A stretch of 64,000 nucleotides of DNA from JBGAJN01 sp044224905 (GTDB lineage Bacteria > Verrucomicrobiota > Verrucomicrobiia > Limisphaerales > JBGAJN01). How positions within the stretch are numbered: position 1 is the first letter of the stretch; each line of letters opens with the position of its first letter. The position numbers and the translations under genes are program-made. Below the pieces are notes generated by a model. That model was not told the DNA's origin and made no database searches. It saw only the letters and a program-made list of their open reading frames with translations. The DNA lies in NCBI GenBank assembly GCA_044224905.1, contig JBGAJN010000002.1:1612001-1676000 (forward strand). The letters are read 5' to 3'. Below are positions 51,310 through 60,132 of the stretch, in pieces.

Positions 51310-52026
51310 ATGAGCGACACCGGATGGATCGTAATCGGGATCATTGCGTTGGTCTCCATGTTTGTTTTCGTGCGCGAACTCCGGCGTTTGCTCGATCGGG
51401 CGACCAACGTGGAGATCGGTCCCGGTGGCGTGAAGATCAAGGCCGCTAAGACTCCGCTCGGCAAAATGATCATCGCGAATCAGCCCGCTCCGGACGCTGC
51501 GCCTGCGGCTCCGCGTTCACCGGCTCCAACTGCGCCCGCCGCTCCGGTTCAAGGAATGCCCGTTCCTGCGGCTCCTGCTTCTCTAGTCCCGCCGGCGCCT
51601 TCGTTTCATCTCGAGTGGCCGCAAAACGGGAACTGGATTCGCGACGACGTTTCCGCGGCGGGAATTGGCGCGGCGCTGTTGGTGCGCTTTCACAAATCAT
51701 TCGAGAAGTTTAATCCGAACGTGAACGTCACCGTCGAAAACATCGGCGACATGGATGTGCATCAGTGGATGGATTACGGAAATCAGGCGTTCGCGAAACT
51801 CGGCTGGCAGGTGGACAACACTTGGTTCGATGACGCCACACAGTCGGGTGTGCGCGTGGTTCGGAACGCTGGCGTGGCGGGGACGCTCTATCAAATTCAG
51901 CGCGCCATTCTGCGCGGCGGCAAAGCGTACGTGGCAACGGCCAGCAAGCTGGACTCCGATGCGGGCGCCTTTCCCGGACTGTACGAGGAGATGCGCAACA
52001 TCTTAAATTCGTTCCGCGTGGCTTGA
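51310..52026 (+). CDS. Anchored hypothetical protein with PsbP/DcrB-like C-terminal domain
   Basis: This 238-residue protein has an N-terminal helix (residues about 5-20, GWIVIGIIALVSMFVFV), then a short VEIGPGGVKIKAAKTPLGKM segment. A Pro/Ala-rich linker (about residues 58-98) leads to a C-terminal domain of about 135 residues. That domain has alternating strands and a helix-rich end (GTLYQIQRAILRGGKAYVATASKLD, FPGLYEEMRNILNSFRVA). The pattern resembles PsbP/DcrB/DUF1795-type domains that bind ligands or assist assembly, but the match is only structural-looking. It begins 84 bases after the act operon in the same direction. Family assignment is uncertain; coding is certain. Confidence 0.75.
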   Translation: MSDTGWIVIGIIALVSMFVFVRELRRLLDRATNVEIGPGGVKIKAAKTPLGKMIIANQPAPDAAPAAPRSPAPTAPAAPVQGMPVPAAPASLVPPAPSFHLEWPQNGNWIRDDVSAAGIGAALLVRFHKSFEKFNPNVNVTVENIGDMDVHQWMDYGNQAFAKLGWQVDNTWFDDATQSGVRVVRNAGVAGTLYQIQRAILRGGKAYVATASKLDSDAGAFPGLYEEMRNILNSFRVA

Positions 52027-52032
52027 TCGGGA

Positions 52033-53076
52033 TCAGGCTCGCGGTGAACGGGTGGTGATTTCGTTGATCGCCCACGCTGCGTGTTCGGCAATGAGGGGTT
52101 CGACATCCTGCGCGGCGCCCTCCAAATGGGGCAGGGCGGAGCGATCTCCGACGTTGCCGAGCGCGACACAAACGTTTCGTAGAATTCCCCGGCGCTTGGT
52201 CCGCAGCATTGGTGTGCCCGCGAATCTCCTTTTGAAGCCGGCGTCGTCGAGTGAGAGCAGTTCCAACAGGTCGGGCAGCTCGAGTTCGGGACGCGCTGCT
52301 TCGCGCATCAACTTTCCCTCCTGCGCAAACTTGTTCCACGGACATGCGGCCAGGCAATCGTCGCAGCCGTAGATGCGATTGCCGATGGCACGCCGAAATT
52401 CGATCGGGATCGAGCCTTTCAATTCAATCGTCAGGTAGGAAATGCAACAGCGGGCATCGAGTTGAAACGGTGCGGTGATCGCCTGCGTGGGACACGCAGT
52501 GATGCAGCGCGTGCAGGAACCACAGCGGTTTTTCTCCGACGGATCGGGCTCGAGCTCTAGCGTGGTGATGATCTCCGCGAGGAAAATCCAATTGCCCAGC
52601 TCGCGGCTGATGACGTTGGTGTGTTTGCCGACGAAGCCGATGCCGGCGCGTTGCGCGAGATCGCGTTCCAGCAATGGACCGGTGTCGACGTACCACAGCG
52701 AACGCACTCCAGTGCCGCCGAGTTTGTCGATGAACTCGGTGAGTTGCTTCAAACGGTCCGCGAGGACGTCGTGGTAGTCGGCGAATCGCGCGTAGCGGGC
52801 GATCACGCCCGTGGTCGGTGGATGCTGAGGTTCGACGCTTGGTGCTGTGTTGCCGGAATAACTCGCCGCGAGGCAGATGACACTTCTCGCACCGTCGAGC
52901 ACGAGCTGCGGGTCGACGCGCTTGGCGGCGTTGCGTTGAAGCCACGCCATTTCGCCGTGAGCTCCCTGCGCAATCCATTCGTTGAATTGCGCTGCGTGAT
53001 CAGGTGGTGTGGCCGTAGTGACGCGGCAAGCGTTGAATCCAAGCTCACGCGCCCGTTGCTGGATCGCGGTTTTCAC
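52033..53076 (-). CDS. queG: Epoxyqueuosine reductase QueG
   Basis: This 347-residue protein starts at the GTG at 53076 (VKTAIQQRARELGF), directly after the aroK stop; the frame is open further but would overlap aroK. It is the cobalamin-dependent enzyme that finishes queuosine synthesis in the tRNA wobble position. Signs are ARYARFADYHDVLADRL, WYVDTGPLLERDLA with the catalytic Asp, the first [4Fe-4S] CGSCTRCITACPTQAI, and the second CDDCLAACPWNKFA. A HEAT-like C-terminal part follows (LRNVCVALGNVGD, LIAEHAAWAI). All expected cysteines are present. It is probably co-transcribed with aroK. Confidence 0.94.
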   Translation of the reverse strand: MKTAIQQRARELGFNACRVTTATPPDHAAQFNEWIAQGAHGEMAWLQRNAAKRVDPQLVLDGARSVICLAASYSGNTAPSVEPQHPPTTGVIARYARFADYHDVLADRLKQLTEFIDKLGGTGVRSLWYVDTGPLLERDLAQRAGIGFVGKHTNVISRELGNWIFLAEIITTLELEPDPSEKNRCGSCTRCITACPTQAITAPFQLDARCCISYLTIELKGSIPIEFRRAIGNRIYGCDDCLAACPWNKFAQEGKLMREAARPELELPDLLELLSLDDAGFKRRFAGTPMLRTKRRGILRNVCVALGNVGDRSALPHLEGAAQDVEPLIAEHAAWAINEITTRSPRA

Positions 53077-53080
53077 GAGC

Positions 53081-53635
53081 TTACGTGGAGGCAGCGCGGC
53101 TGACTTGCAGCTCGTACTCGTGGACGATCTGCTGGGCAACCTGACGAATGGAGCGTTGCTCGGTGGCGATCAGCAAGTCGGCCTGGCGGTAGAAAGGTTC
53201 GCGAACGGCGAGCAGTGTGCGGATCTTGCCGAGCGGATCCGGATCGTGGAGGAGGGGGCGATGCGACTGATGTTTGACGCGCTCCCAGATTGCCTCCGGC
53301 GAGGCCCACAGGCAGACGGTGAACGCGCACGCCTTGAGCGAATCAAGATTGCCGGGTTGGACGGCGAGGCCACCGCCTGTCGCGATCACGGTGCGCGTCC
53401 ATTTGGACATTTCGTTCACAAGCGCGCGTTCCAGTTCGCGAAACGCGGGCTCGCCATCGGTCTTGAAAATCTCGGTGATGCGACGCCCGGTGCGCTCTTC
53501 GATGAACTCGTCGGTGTCGACAAACTTGAACTGCAGCGAGGTGGCGACCAGCCGTCCGACGCTGGACTTGCCGGTGCCCATGAAACCGATCAGAGCAATA
53601 TTGGATTGGTTGGTCGCAGGCCGCACGGTCTTCAA
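53081..53635 (-). CDS. aroK: Shikimate kinase
   Basis: This 184-residue P-loop kinase phosphorylates shikimate in aromatic amino acid synthesis. Walker A is GFMGTGKSS at residues 17-25. Shikimate-contacting Asp residues are in FVDTDEFIEE, followed by the conserved Arg in FRELE and the GGG in IATGGGLAV. The LID region has HRPLLHDPDP, and the final REPFYRQADLLIAT is typical. It starts 90 bases from the divergent ptsI and is followed by queG four bases later on the same strand. No odd features are seen. Confidence 0.96.
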   Translation of the reverse strand: MKTVRPATNQSNIALIGFMGTGKSSVGRLVATSLQFKFVDTDEFIEERTGRRITEIFKTDGEPAFRELERALVNEMSKWTRTVIATGGGLAVQPGNLDSLKACAFTVCLWASPEAIWERVKHQSHRPLLHDPDPLGKIRTLLAVREPFYRQADLLIATEQRSIRQVAQQIVHEYELQVSRAAST

Positions 53636-53725
53636 TTATCCGATTGCGACGGCCGGCGCACGCGGATTTTAGTCCTCTGGCAAGAATTCCCTTTTCACGC
53701 CTCTTAGTTCCGGCAATGCTGCGGC

Positions 53726-55495
53726 ATGGCCCAAGCAGCACGATTGGGAGAAAAGGTTTTTCACGGGATACCCGTTTCGGCGGGTGTTTGCCGGGGAAAA
53801 ATTCTCGTGCTCGGAAAATCCTTGGACGCCATTCCCCGCCGCACGATCGAAGTTGCGGACGCGCCTGCGGAAATCGAAAGGCTTGAACAGGCTCTCGTTG
53901 CAACGCGGAAGGAAATTCTCCAGGTTCAACTAAAAGTCACCGAAGCGATGGGCGCGAAAAACGCGGGGATCTTTGATGCGCATCTGCTCGTTCTCGAAGA
54001 TCCCACGTTGATTGATGAGGTGACGCGGTTGATTTCGGAGAAGCAGTTGAACGCCGAGGCCGCGTTTCACGACGTCGCAGAGAAATACGCCACCAGCCTT
54101 GCCGCTGCTGAAGACGAGTATTTGAGCGAACGGGCTGCGGACATGCGTGACGTTACGTCGCGTGTGTTGGGGAATCTTTCCGGTCGCTCGGCGGCCGGTT
54201 TGTTGGCCCATCTTAAAGAGCCTTGCATCATCATCGGTCACGATTTGCAGCCGTCGATGACGGCGACACTGGATAAAAAGAAGGTCTTGGGCTTCGCGAC
54301 CGACGTGGGTAGCAAGACGTCGCATACGGCGATCCTCGCGCGATCGCTACAGATTCCCGCGGTGGTCGGATTGAAAAATCTCAGCCAGACGTTGGAGACC
54401 GGGCAATACGCTTTGCTCGATGGCTTCAATGGCGTGGTGATCGTCAATCCCACCGATCAGACGTTATTCGAATACGGCCAGATTGTTCGCAAGCAGGTCG
54501 AGCTGCAGGTGAAGCTGCAGGATGTTCGCGACAAGCCGGCGGTGACATTTGACGGCGTGCCGATCGTGCTCTCGGCCAACGTCGAGGGGGCGTCCGACAT
54601 TGGCATCGTTCGAGAAAGCGGCGCAGAAGGCGTCGGGTTGTTTCGCACGGAATACCTTTTCATTAATCGCAAGACCCAGCCCACCGAGGACGAGCAGTTC
54701 GAGGAGTATCGCAAAGTTGCCGAGTCGCTAAAGCCGCAGCCGGTGATCATTCGCACGCTCGATTTGGGTGGCGACAAATTTCTCTCCAACCTTGATCTGC
54801 CGCAGGAAATGAATCCGTTCCTCGGCTGGCGCGCGATTCGTTACTGCTTGCAGGAACCGGAGGTCTTCCGTACGCAATTGCGCGCCATCTTGCGGGCGAG
54901 TTCCCACGGCAACCTCAAGATGATGTATCCGATGATCTCGGGCCTCGCCGAGTTGACGCAGGCGAACGCAATTCTGGACGAGTGCAAGGCTGAGTTGCGC
55001 CGCGAGCAGGTGCCGTTCAACGAAGAGATGGAGGTCGGGGTGATGATCGAGATCCCCTCGGCGGTGATGATTGCTGATGCACTCGCGAAACGCGTTGATT
55101 TTTTCAGCCTCGGCACCAACGACCTCATTCAATACACGCTGGCGGTCGATCGTTTGAACGAACGCATCGCGCATCTCTATCAGCCAACGCATCCGGCCAT
55201 CCTGCGTTTGATCAAAACGACGGTCGACGCCGCGCACAATGCGGGCATCTGGGTTGGCGTCTGCGGCGAGATGGCCGGCGATCCCGCGCTCGTCCCACTG
55301 CTGCTCGGATTGGGGATCGACGAATTCAGCTGCGCCGCTCCGCTGATTCCGCAGGTAAAGTTCCTTCTCCGCCGGTTGAAGCTTAGCGAGGCTCAACGGT
55401 TGGCGAATGAGGCCCTCGAGTGCGAAGACGGCGTCGAGATTCTGACGCGGTCGCAAAAACTGGCAAAAGAAGTGGCGCCGAGTTTGTTTGAATAG
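53726..55495 (+). CDS. ptsI: Phosphoenolpyruvate-protein phosphotransferase (PTS enzyme I)
   Basis: This 589-residue cytoplasmic protein takes phosphate from phosphoenolpyruvate and passes it to HPr. Motifs in order are FHGIPVSAGVCRGKI at the N-terminus, phospho-His200 in GSKTSHTAILARS, GLFRTEYLF, IIRTLDLGGDK, IEIPSAV and catalytic Cys513 in GVCGEMAGD. Length is usual. No HPr or EII gene is visible in the window, so the phosphate acceptor must be elsewhere; a regulatory PTS is possible. It is divergent from aroK. A sugar nucleotidyltransferase follows 74 bases later in the same direction. Confidence 0.96.
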   Translation: MAQAARLGEKVFHGIPVSAGVCRGKILVLGKSLDAIPRRTIEVADAPAEIERLEQALVATRKEILQVQLKVTEAMGAKNAGIFDAHLLVLEDPTLIDEVTRLISEKQLNAEAAFHDVAEKYATSLAAAEDEYLSERAADMRDVTSRVLGNLSGRSAAGLLAHLKEPCIIIGHDLQPSMTATLDKKKVLGFATDVGSKTSHTAILARSLQIPAVVGLKNLSQTLETGQYALLDGFNGVVIVNPTDQTLFEYGQIVRKQVELQVKLQDVRDKPAVTFDGVPIVLSANVEGASDIGIVRESGAEGVGLFRTEYLFINRKTQPTEDEQFEEYRKVAESLKPQPVIIRTLDLGGDKFLSNLDLPQEMNPFLGWRAIRYCLQEPEVFRTQLRAILRASSHGNLKMMYPMISGLAELTQANAILDECKAELRREQVPFNEEMEVGVMIEIPSAVMIADALAKRVDFFSLGTNDLIQYTLAVDRLNERIAHLYQPTHPAILRLIKTTVDAAHNAGIWVGVCGEMAGDPALVPLLLGLGIDEFSCAAPLIPQVKFLLRRLKLSEAQRLANEALECEDGVEILTRSQKLAKEVAPSLFE

Positions 55496-55569
55496 CGTCG
55501 GCGCGTGTTCCTTCCGCGGAAACTTAGCCTTGCTTGCGGGCGTTTTTTTTCGTTATTTCCTCTCCCACG

Positions 55570-56316
55570 ATGAAAGTTTTGATCCTCGCTGCCGGTTACG
55601 CCACCCGCCTGTATCCGATGACGCTCACTCAGCCCAAGCCGCTGCTCGATGTGGCGGGCAAGCCGATGATCGAATACGTCCTCGATAATCTCGCGCCCAT
55701 CGGCGGCATCGATCGCGTTTACGTGGTGACCAACGCGAAGTTCGCGGGGCACTTCCAAAAGTGGGCCGACCATTATCGCGCGACCAAGGCGAAGCTCGAC
55801 TTCACCATCGTCAACGACGGTTCGACCGACGACTCGAACAAGCTCGGCGCGATCGGCGATCTGAATCTCGTGCTCAAGAAAGAAAACGTGAACGACGACT
55901 TGATCGTCGTAGCGGGCGACAATCTTTTCAGCCAGAGCCTCGCGGAGTTTGGCAAGTTCTGTCGCGCGAAGAACGCGCCGGTGCTCGGCGTTTACGACGT
56001 GCGCAGTTTGACCGAGGCAAAAAAGTACGGCGTCGTCGCGCTCGATGCGGAAGGCAAGCTGTCGAAGTTCGAGGAGAAGCCGGCGAATCCCGCGAGCACG
56101 CTCATCGGCATCGCGCTCTATTATTATCCGAAGGGAACGCTCCCGATGATTGATCAATACATCGCCGAGAAGAACAACCCCGACCAACCCGGTCGTCTCG
56201 TGCAGTGGCTGTATCCGCGCACGCCGGTTTATACGTGGACCGTTCCGGGTTTGTGGTACGACATCGGCTCCAAGGAAACCCTCGAAGAGGCGAATCGAAT
56301 CTACGCGAAGAAGTAA
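55570..56316 (+). CDS. Sugar-phosphate nucleotidyltransferase
   Basis: This 248-residue protein starts at the ATG at 55570 (MKVLILAAGYATRLYPMTLTQPKPLL in pieces: the G-rich NTP loop followed by PKPLLDVAGKPMIEYV). It belongs to the NTP_transferase family that makes NDP-sugars such as dTDP-glucose, UDP-glucose or GDP-mannose. VVAGDNLFSQ holds the metal-binding Asp, and SKFEEKPANPAS and a final WYDIGSKETLEEANRIYAKK are typical. The base specificity cannot be told. It ends in front of a strong bidirectional terminator shared with lysA. Confidence 0.9.
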   Translation: MKVLILAAGYATRLYPMTLTQPKPLLDVAGKPMIEYVLDNLAPIGGIDRVYVVTNAKFAGHFQKWADHYRATKAKLDFTIVNDGSTDDSNKLGAIGDLNLVLKKENVNDDLIVVAGDNLFSQSLAEFGKFCRAKNAPVLGVYDVRSLTEAKKYGVVALDAEGKLSKFEEKPANPASTLIGIALYYYPKGTLPMIDQYIAEKNNPDQPGRLVQWLYPRTPVYTWTVPGLWYDIGSKETLEEANRIYAKK

Positions 56317-56356
56317 ACGGGGAGCGGTCTCGATGCCGCAACGATTTCGGAAATCA

Positions 56357-56396
56357 AAAGGCGCGTTGGAGTGATCCAACGCGCCTTGTTCATTTT
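56357..56396. terminator. Bidirectional intrinsic terminator between the nucleotidyltransferase and lysA
   Basis: A perfect 13-bp stem (56358-56370 with 56375-56387) closes a GTGA loop. On the plus strand it is followed by GTTCATTTT, and on the minus strand by TTGATTTCC after a TT-ending stem. It lies between two convergent genes and fits both. Confidence 0.85.
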
Positions 56397-56427
56397 CAGA
56401 GTCAAGCGGACCGAAGCCCGCGTGCGC

Positions 56428-57729
56428 TTACTTCACCAGCCATTTCGGCAAGTGTTCGGAAGCCCAAAGCTCGGGCAGTTCCTGACGGTCGCGAACGAGC
56501 GCGGATTGGTTGCCGTTGACCAAAACCTCCGCTGCCATCGCGCGAGTGTTGTAGTTCGACGCCATCACGAAGCCGTAGGCACCTGCACTCAGCAGCGCGA
56601 GATGATCGCCTTCGCCCACTTTAGGCAGCGGGCGATCCTTCGCGAAGTAATCGCCGGATTCGCAAATTGGTCCAACCACGTCGGAGGAAACGAGCGCGCC
56701 GTTCTTCTTTTTCAGCGGCACGATCTGATGGAAGGAATCGTAGAACGCCGGGCGGATGAGGTCGTTCATCGCAGCGTCGACGATCACGAAGTTTTTCTTG
56801 CCTGTCTTCTTCACGTACTCCACGCGCGTGACGAGGATGCCGGCGTTGCCGCAAATGAAGCGGCCGGGTTCGATGAGGATGCGTAGTCCCAGCGGCTTGA
56901 GCAACGGCCCGAGCGTCGCTGCGTAGCTGGCCGGCGTGAGAATCTTCTTTGCCTTCGGCGACGCCCACCAATCCTGGCCGGCGCTTTCGAGTGCGGGGTT
57001 GTAAACGATGCCAAGGCCGCCGCCGACGCTGAAGAATTCAAAATTGTATTTCTTCGCAAGCTTCGTCACGAGCGGCAGAACTTTCTTCACCGCCAGTTCG
57101 AACGGCTTCACTTCGGTGAGCTGCGAACCAATGTGCATCTGGAGCCCGCGGAGGCGGAGGTTCTTGAGCTTGCTCGCGCGCGCGTAGACACCTTCGACCT
57201 GCTCGAAGGCGATGCCGAATTTGTTTTCGTACGTGCCAGTCGTGATCTTCGCGTGGGTGTGCGCGTCGATGTTCGGGTTCACGCGCACGGCCACGGGCGC
57301 TATCTTCTTCAGGCGCGCGGCGACCTTGTTGATGCGTTGCAACTCAGGTTCGCTCTCCACGTTGAAGCAGTAAATGCCGGCGCGGAGGGCGTATTCGATC
57401 TCGCGCTCGGTCTTGCCGACTCCCGCGAAGACGCACTTGCGGAGATCGCCACCCGCGGCTTTCACGCGACGGAGCTCGCCTTCACTGACGGTGTCGAAAC
57501 CGCCGCCCGCGTTGGCGAGCGTGCGGAGGACGGCGATGTTCGAGTTGGCCTTCGCGGCAAAGCAGATCAGGTGATCCAGTGGCGCGAGGGCTTTATCAAG
57601 CTTTTGGAAATGATCGGCGAACGTGTGCTGCGAATACACATACAGCGGCGTGCCGAACTTCTTCACGAGCGAATCGACCGGCACGCGCTCGCAGAACAAC
57701 TTGTCACCAACGAAATGAAAATCATGCAT
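56428..57729 (-). CDS. lysA: Diaminopimelate decarboxylase
   Basis: This 433-residue PLP enzyme makes L-lysine from meso-diaminopimelate. The PLP lysine is Lys60 in CFAAKANSN. GGGFDTVSEGEL, LQMHIGSQL, the SVGGGLG glycine loop, LIEPGRFICGNAG and CESGDYFA (substrate-binding Glu and neighbouring Cys) are all present. A YGFVMASNYNTR segment closes the active site. Fold type III, cytoplasmic, normal length. The start is the ATG at 57729. It is convergent with the nucleotidyltransferase gene and has no obvious operon partner. Confidence 0.96.
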   Translation of the reverse strand: MHDFHFVGDKLFCERVPVDSLVKKFGTPLYVYSQHTFADHFQKLDKALAPLDHLICFAAKANSNIAVLRTLANAGGGFDTVSEGELRRVKAAGGDLRKCVFAGVGKTEREIEYALRAGIYCFNVESEPELQRINKVAARLKKIAPVAVRVNPNIDAHTHAKITTGTYENKFGIAFEQVEGVYARASKLKNLRLRGLQMHIGSQLTEVKPFELAVKKVLPLVTKLAKKYNFEFFSVGGGLGIVYNPALESAGQDWWASPKAKKILTPASYAATLGPLLKPLGLRILIEPGRFICGNAGILVTRVEYVKKTGKKNFVIVDAAMNDLIRPAFYDSFHQIVPLKKKNGALVSSDVVGPICESGDYFAKDRPLPKVGEGDHLALLSAGAYGFVMASNYNTRAMAAEVLVNGNQSALVRDRQELPELWASEHLPKWLVK

Positions 57730-57831
57730 GGCGCGTAGTTATCTCAAAGCGATGCACAGCGGGCCAAGCGAAAAAAGCGGAGACGTCGCGTGGCTGACGA
57801 TTAAACGGCGGCAGGAACGAGCACTGTTTTA

Positions 57832-58833
57832 CTACTTCGCGGCGCGCGGCATGTCCCGGTAGGCCGCATACATGAAGAACGCGAGTCCTGCGTAACCACG
57901 ATGGCCGGCAAACTTTTCGGAGACGTGTTTCAGTTCACTTTCCATTTCCGACTCGCTGCGGCCGAAGAAGGTTTCCACGCGAGGACCAATGTCGGCCATT
58001 TTCACGCCGACGTAGGCGCGGCCGTGAGCGGCGTCGGCGTAGGCGATGGTTTTCTCCGTGAGGTCGATGAGGCCATTCTTTCCTTGCGCGAAATTGCGGT
58101 AGCTCATGATCCCGACATTGTCGACGAGGTCGAGCAGATGCTTTGTAGGATCCTTAGTTTTGCCGCGATACGTGACGGGATAAACCGGCGAGCCGTTGGC
58201 GTTGGTCTTATCGAGCCAGAACGCGATGTCGGCGCCGTAGAGCAACCCCGGCGCGCGCGTGTGGATGCGGTCGACGACCTTGCCGTTGAGTTCGACAAAT
58301 TGCGTGAGCCAGCGGCAACGTTCGGCATTGTCGGCGGTTTTCCACTTGGGGAGGGCGTGCGGCTCGATGTCGAAGTGAATACCTGCGAAACGTTCGCCTT
58401 GCGGCGCGGCGGCGTTGAATTCGATCGTGGCATCAGCGCGGGCGAGCGCGCGTTCGTGATTTTCCGGGAAAGTGTAGGAGGCGTCGCCGCTCAGCGCGTG
58501 GATGTGCAGGCCTTTTGAGTTGGCCGCGCGCAGAAAAGCGCGGAGCGAAGCCGGGTTGGTAATGGTGCAGGAGTAGGGGATGCCCGGCCGCCGATCTACC
58601 GCGTAGTGCATTTGCCAGAAGAGATCGGTGATGTGGCGCGCCTGGCAGAAGGCAAACAGATCGTTGCGTGGTTTTCCGTCCGGAAGCAATTCCTCGGTTT
58701 GATAAACCCACATCGCTCGCGTCGGCGCGGGAACGTTCGCCGCGCTCGAAGCGAAAGACGAAATGAGCAGCGCCGCGACAATGCTCCATCCGCGCCAAAG
58801 CAAAGGAACCCGTAGATTTTGGCGAGGGCTCAC
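57832..58833 (-). CDS. Exported TIM-barrel protein, possible glycoside hydrolase
   Basis: This 333-residue protein has a long basic N-terminus and a signal helix (WSIVAALLISSFASSAANVPAP). The mature part looks like a TIM barrel: RAMWVYQTEELLP, LFWQMHYAV, LRAFLRAANSKGLHIHALSG (classical beta3-alpha3 of glycosyl hydrolases), FAGIHFDIEPHAL with a DxE acidic pair in strand 4, LLYGADIAFWLDK, NVGIMSYRNFAQG, and a final AYVGVKMAD strand. DxE at the end of strand 4 is where many GH18-like families keep the catalytic acid. The family is unknown to me. It overlaps the coiled-coil gene by 4 bases, so it is co-translated with it. Confidence 0.72.
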   Translation of the reverse strand: MSPRQNLRVPLLWRGWSIVAALLISSFASSAANVPAPTRAMWVYQTEELLPDGKPRNDLFAFCQARHITDLFWQMHYAVDRRPGIPYSCTITNPASLRAFLRAANSKGLHIHALSGDASYTFPENHERALARADATIEFNAAAPQGERFAGIHFDIEPHALPKWKTADNAERCRWLTQFVELNGKVVDRIHTRAPGLLYGADIAFWLDKTNANGSPVYPVTYRGKTKDPTKHLLDLVDNVGIMSYRNFAQGKNGLIDLTEKTIAYADAAHGRAYVGVKMADIGPRVETFFGRSESEMESELKHVSEKFAGHRGYAGLAFFMYAAYRDMPRAAK

Positions 58834-59111
58834 TTCTTCCGTTGGCGGACGGCTTCTTTTTTCTCTTCCAAGTCGGCGGTGAGTTTTTTCTTGTCGCGTT
58901 CGAGTTGCTGCTCGGCTTTGAGCATGACGTCGAAATCACTTTTCTCCGCGGCTTCGTCCATCTCGCGCTTGGTGGCCAATTCGCGCTCGGCGATCTTCGA
59001 TTTGTAGAGGGATTCCAATTCGGCGATTTCCTTTTTCTGGGCGTCGCTGAGTTTGACGGTCGGGGCTTGTTTGTTCAGCCGCTCCATCGCGAGTTCGTAA
59101 GCGCTTTTCAT
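58830..59111 (-). CDS. Small coiled-coil hypothetical protein
   Basis: This 93-residue highly charged protein is almost entirely coiled coil (AQKKEIAELESLYKSKIAERELATKREMDEAAEKSDF in heptads, ending EEKKEAVRQRKK). No signal peptide or membrane helix is present, so it is cytoplasmic. Similar small proteins of unknown function occur in Verrucomicrobia. It is the upstream partner of the exported TIM-barrel gene, whose start overlaps it by four bases. A role is not known. Confidence 0.7.
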   Translation of the reverse strand: MKSAYELAMERLNKQAPTVKLSDAQKKEIAELESLYKSKIAERELATKREMDEAAEKSDFDVMLKAEQQLERDKKKLTADLEEKKEAVRQRKK

Positions 59112-59192
59112 AAAGTGTCAGTTGATCGTGGTCAGTTGTTCGGTGCGGATGAAGACTAGCGGGTTCCAACGCGGAAGGCTACTGGCAACGGA

Positions 59193-59507
59193 CTATGATA
59201 CCGAAGCGTGAAGGAAAACCAGTCCATCAATCACGCGGATGGGAACACGAATCGCAGGTCGATTCGGTTTGTCGGCGCAAACGCCGGTCTTGAGATCGAA
59301 CGCCCAGCCGTGCAATGGACAGAGGACGCAACCATTCTCCACGACACCTTCCCCGAGCGGCCCGCCTTTGTGGGGGCAAGCGTTTTCGAGAGCGTAAACT
59401 TCGCCGTCGAGTTGAAAGAGCGCGAGGTCGTGCTCGCCAGTGGTCACGCGCAGCGCGCGATCGGTGGGAATATCACAAACGCGGGCGAGGGGCAGGTGGT
59501 CGCTCAT
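59193..59507 (-). CDS. Rieske [2Fe-2S] ferredoxin, NirD-like
   Basis: This 104-residue soluble protein contains both Rieske cluster motifs: CPHKGGPLG (Cys44, His46) and CPLHGWAFD (Cys63, His66). It matches the NirD/biphenyl-dioxygenase ferredoxin shape. There is no membrane anchor, so it is not a bc1 Rieske protein. It may feed electrons to an oxygenase or reductase encoded elsewhere. A TPR gene lies 16 bases upstream on the same strand. The 80 bases downstream contain no obvious gene. Confidence 0.92.
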   Translation of the reverse strand: MSDHLPLARVCDIPTDRALRVTTGEHDLALFQLDGEVYALENACPHKGGPLGEGVVENGCVLCPLHGWAFDLKTGVCADKPNRPAIRVPIRVIDGLVFLHASVS

Positions 59508-59523
59508 TTAGAAAGGAGTCGCT

Positions 59524-59997
59524 TCAATGCGTCCCGTCGCCGCCCACCTTCTTATTTTTCTTCCACGGCATGTCGGGAAACTTGGTGGGCGGTTTGACTG
59601 TTGTTGGCGCAGGTTTCGGCTGGGCGATCTGGAGTTCGGGATCAGCGCCGGAAGCTGCGTTCGGATCGGGCGCGGTCATGTTGCCCTTCCACGAGGCGAT
59701 GCGCGCTTGGAGGCCGTGATGCTCGGCGGTCTTCTTGTCGCCGGCTTTCATGTAGAAAAGCGAGAGGTTCGTGTGAACGAGTTGCTCGCTGGGGCGGAGT
59801 TTCTCGGCCTTGTGGCCCTCGCTGATGGCGCGCGAGAAATCGCCTTTCCGATAGTAAGCCATCCCGAGCGAAAGCTGCGCATCGAAGTTTTGCGGATCCG
59901 CGTCGAGCAGCGCTTGGAGCTTGGCGATTGCCCCGTCGTAGTCGGCGGAACTGAAATCGAACATCGCGTCGTCGTATTGCTCCTGAGGTGTGGGCAT
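59524..59997 (-). CDS. TPR-repeat protein
   Basis: This 157-residue protein has two or three tetratricopeptide repeats in residues about 5-100 (YDDAMFDFSSADYDGAIAKLQALLDADPQN, then AQLSLGMAYYRKGDFSRAISEGHKAEKLRP, then VHTNLSLFYMKAGDKKTAEHHGLQAR, each about 34 residues, given in parts). A Pro/Ala-rich tail follows (PKPAPTTVKPPTKFPDMPWKKNKK). There is no signal peptide. It is probably a protein-interaction adaptor. The short spacing to the Rieske gene suggests a common transcript. Confidence 0.82.
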   Translation of the reverse strand: MPTPQEQYDDAMFDFSSADYDGAIAKLQALLDADPQNFDAQLSLGMAYYRKGDFSRAISEGHKAEKLRPSEQLVHTNLSLFYMKAGDKKTAEHHGLQARIASWKGNMTAPDPNAASGADPELQIAQPKPAPTTVKPPTKFPDMPWKKNKKVGGDGTH

Positions 59998-60132
59998 ATT
60001 CGCTTTTAGCGTAAGTGGGTTTCGCTATGGCAGCAAGCGTTCGGAGGGGAATCTATTGCGGATCCACGGGCGGCTAGAGAATCGTTTGATTATCTGATGA
60101 CTGATCGGGGATTCCTGAATACTTTCCCCGCG

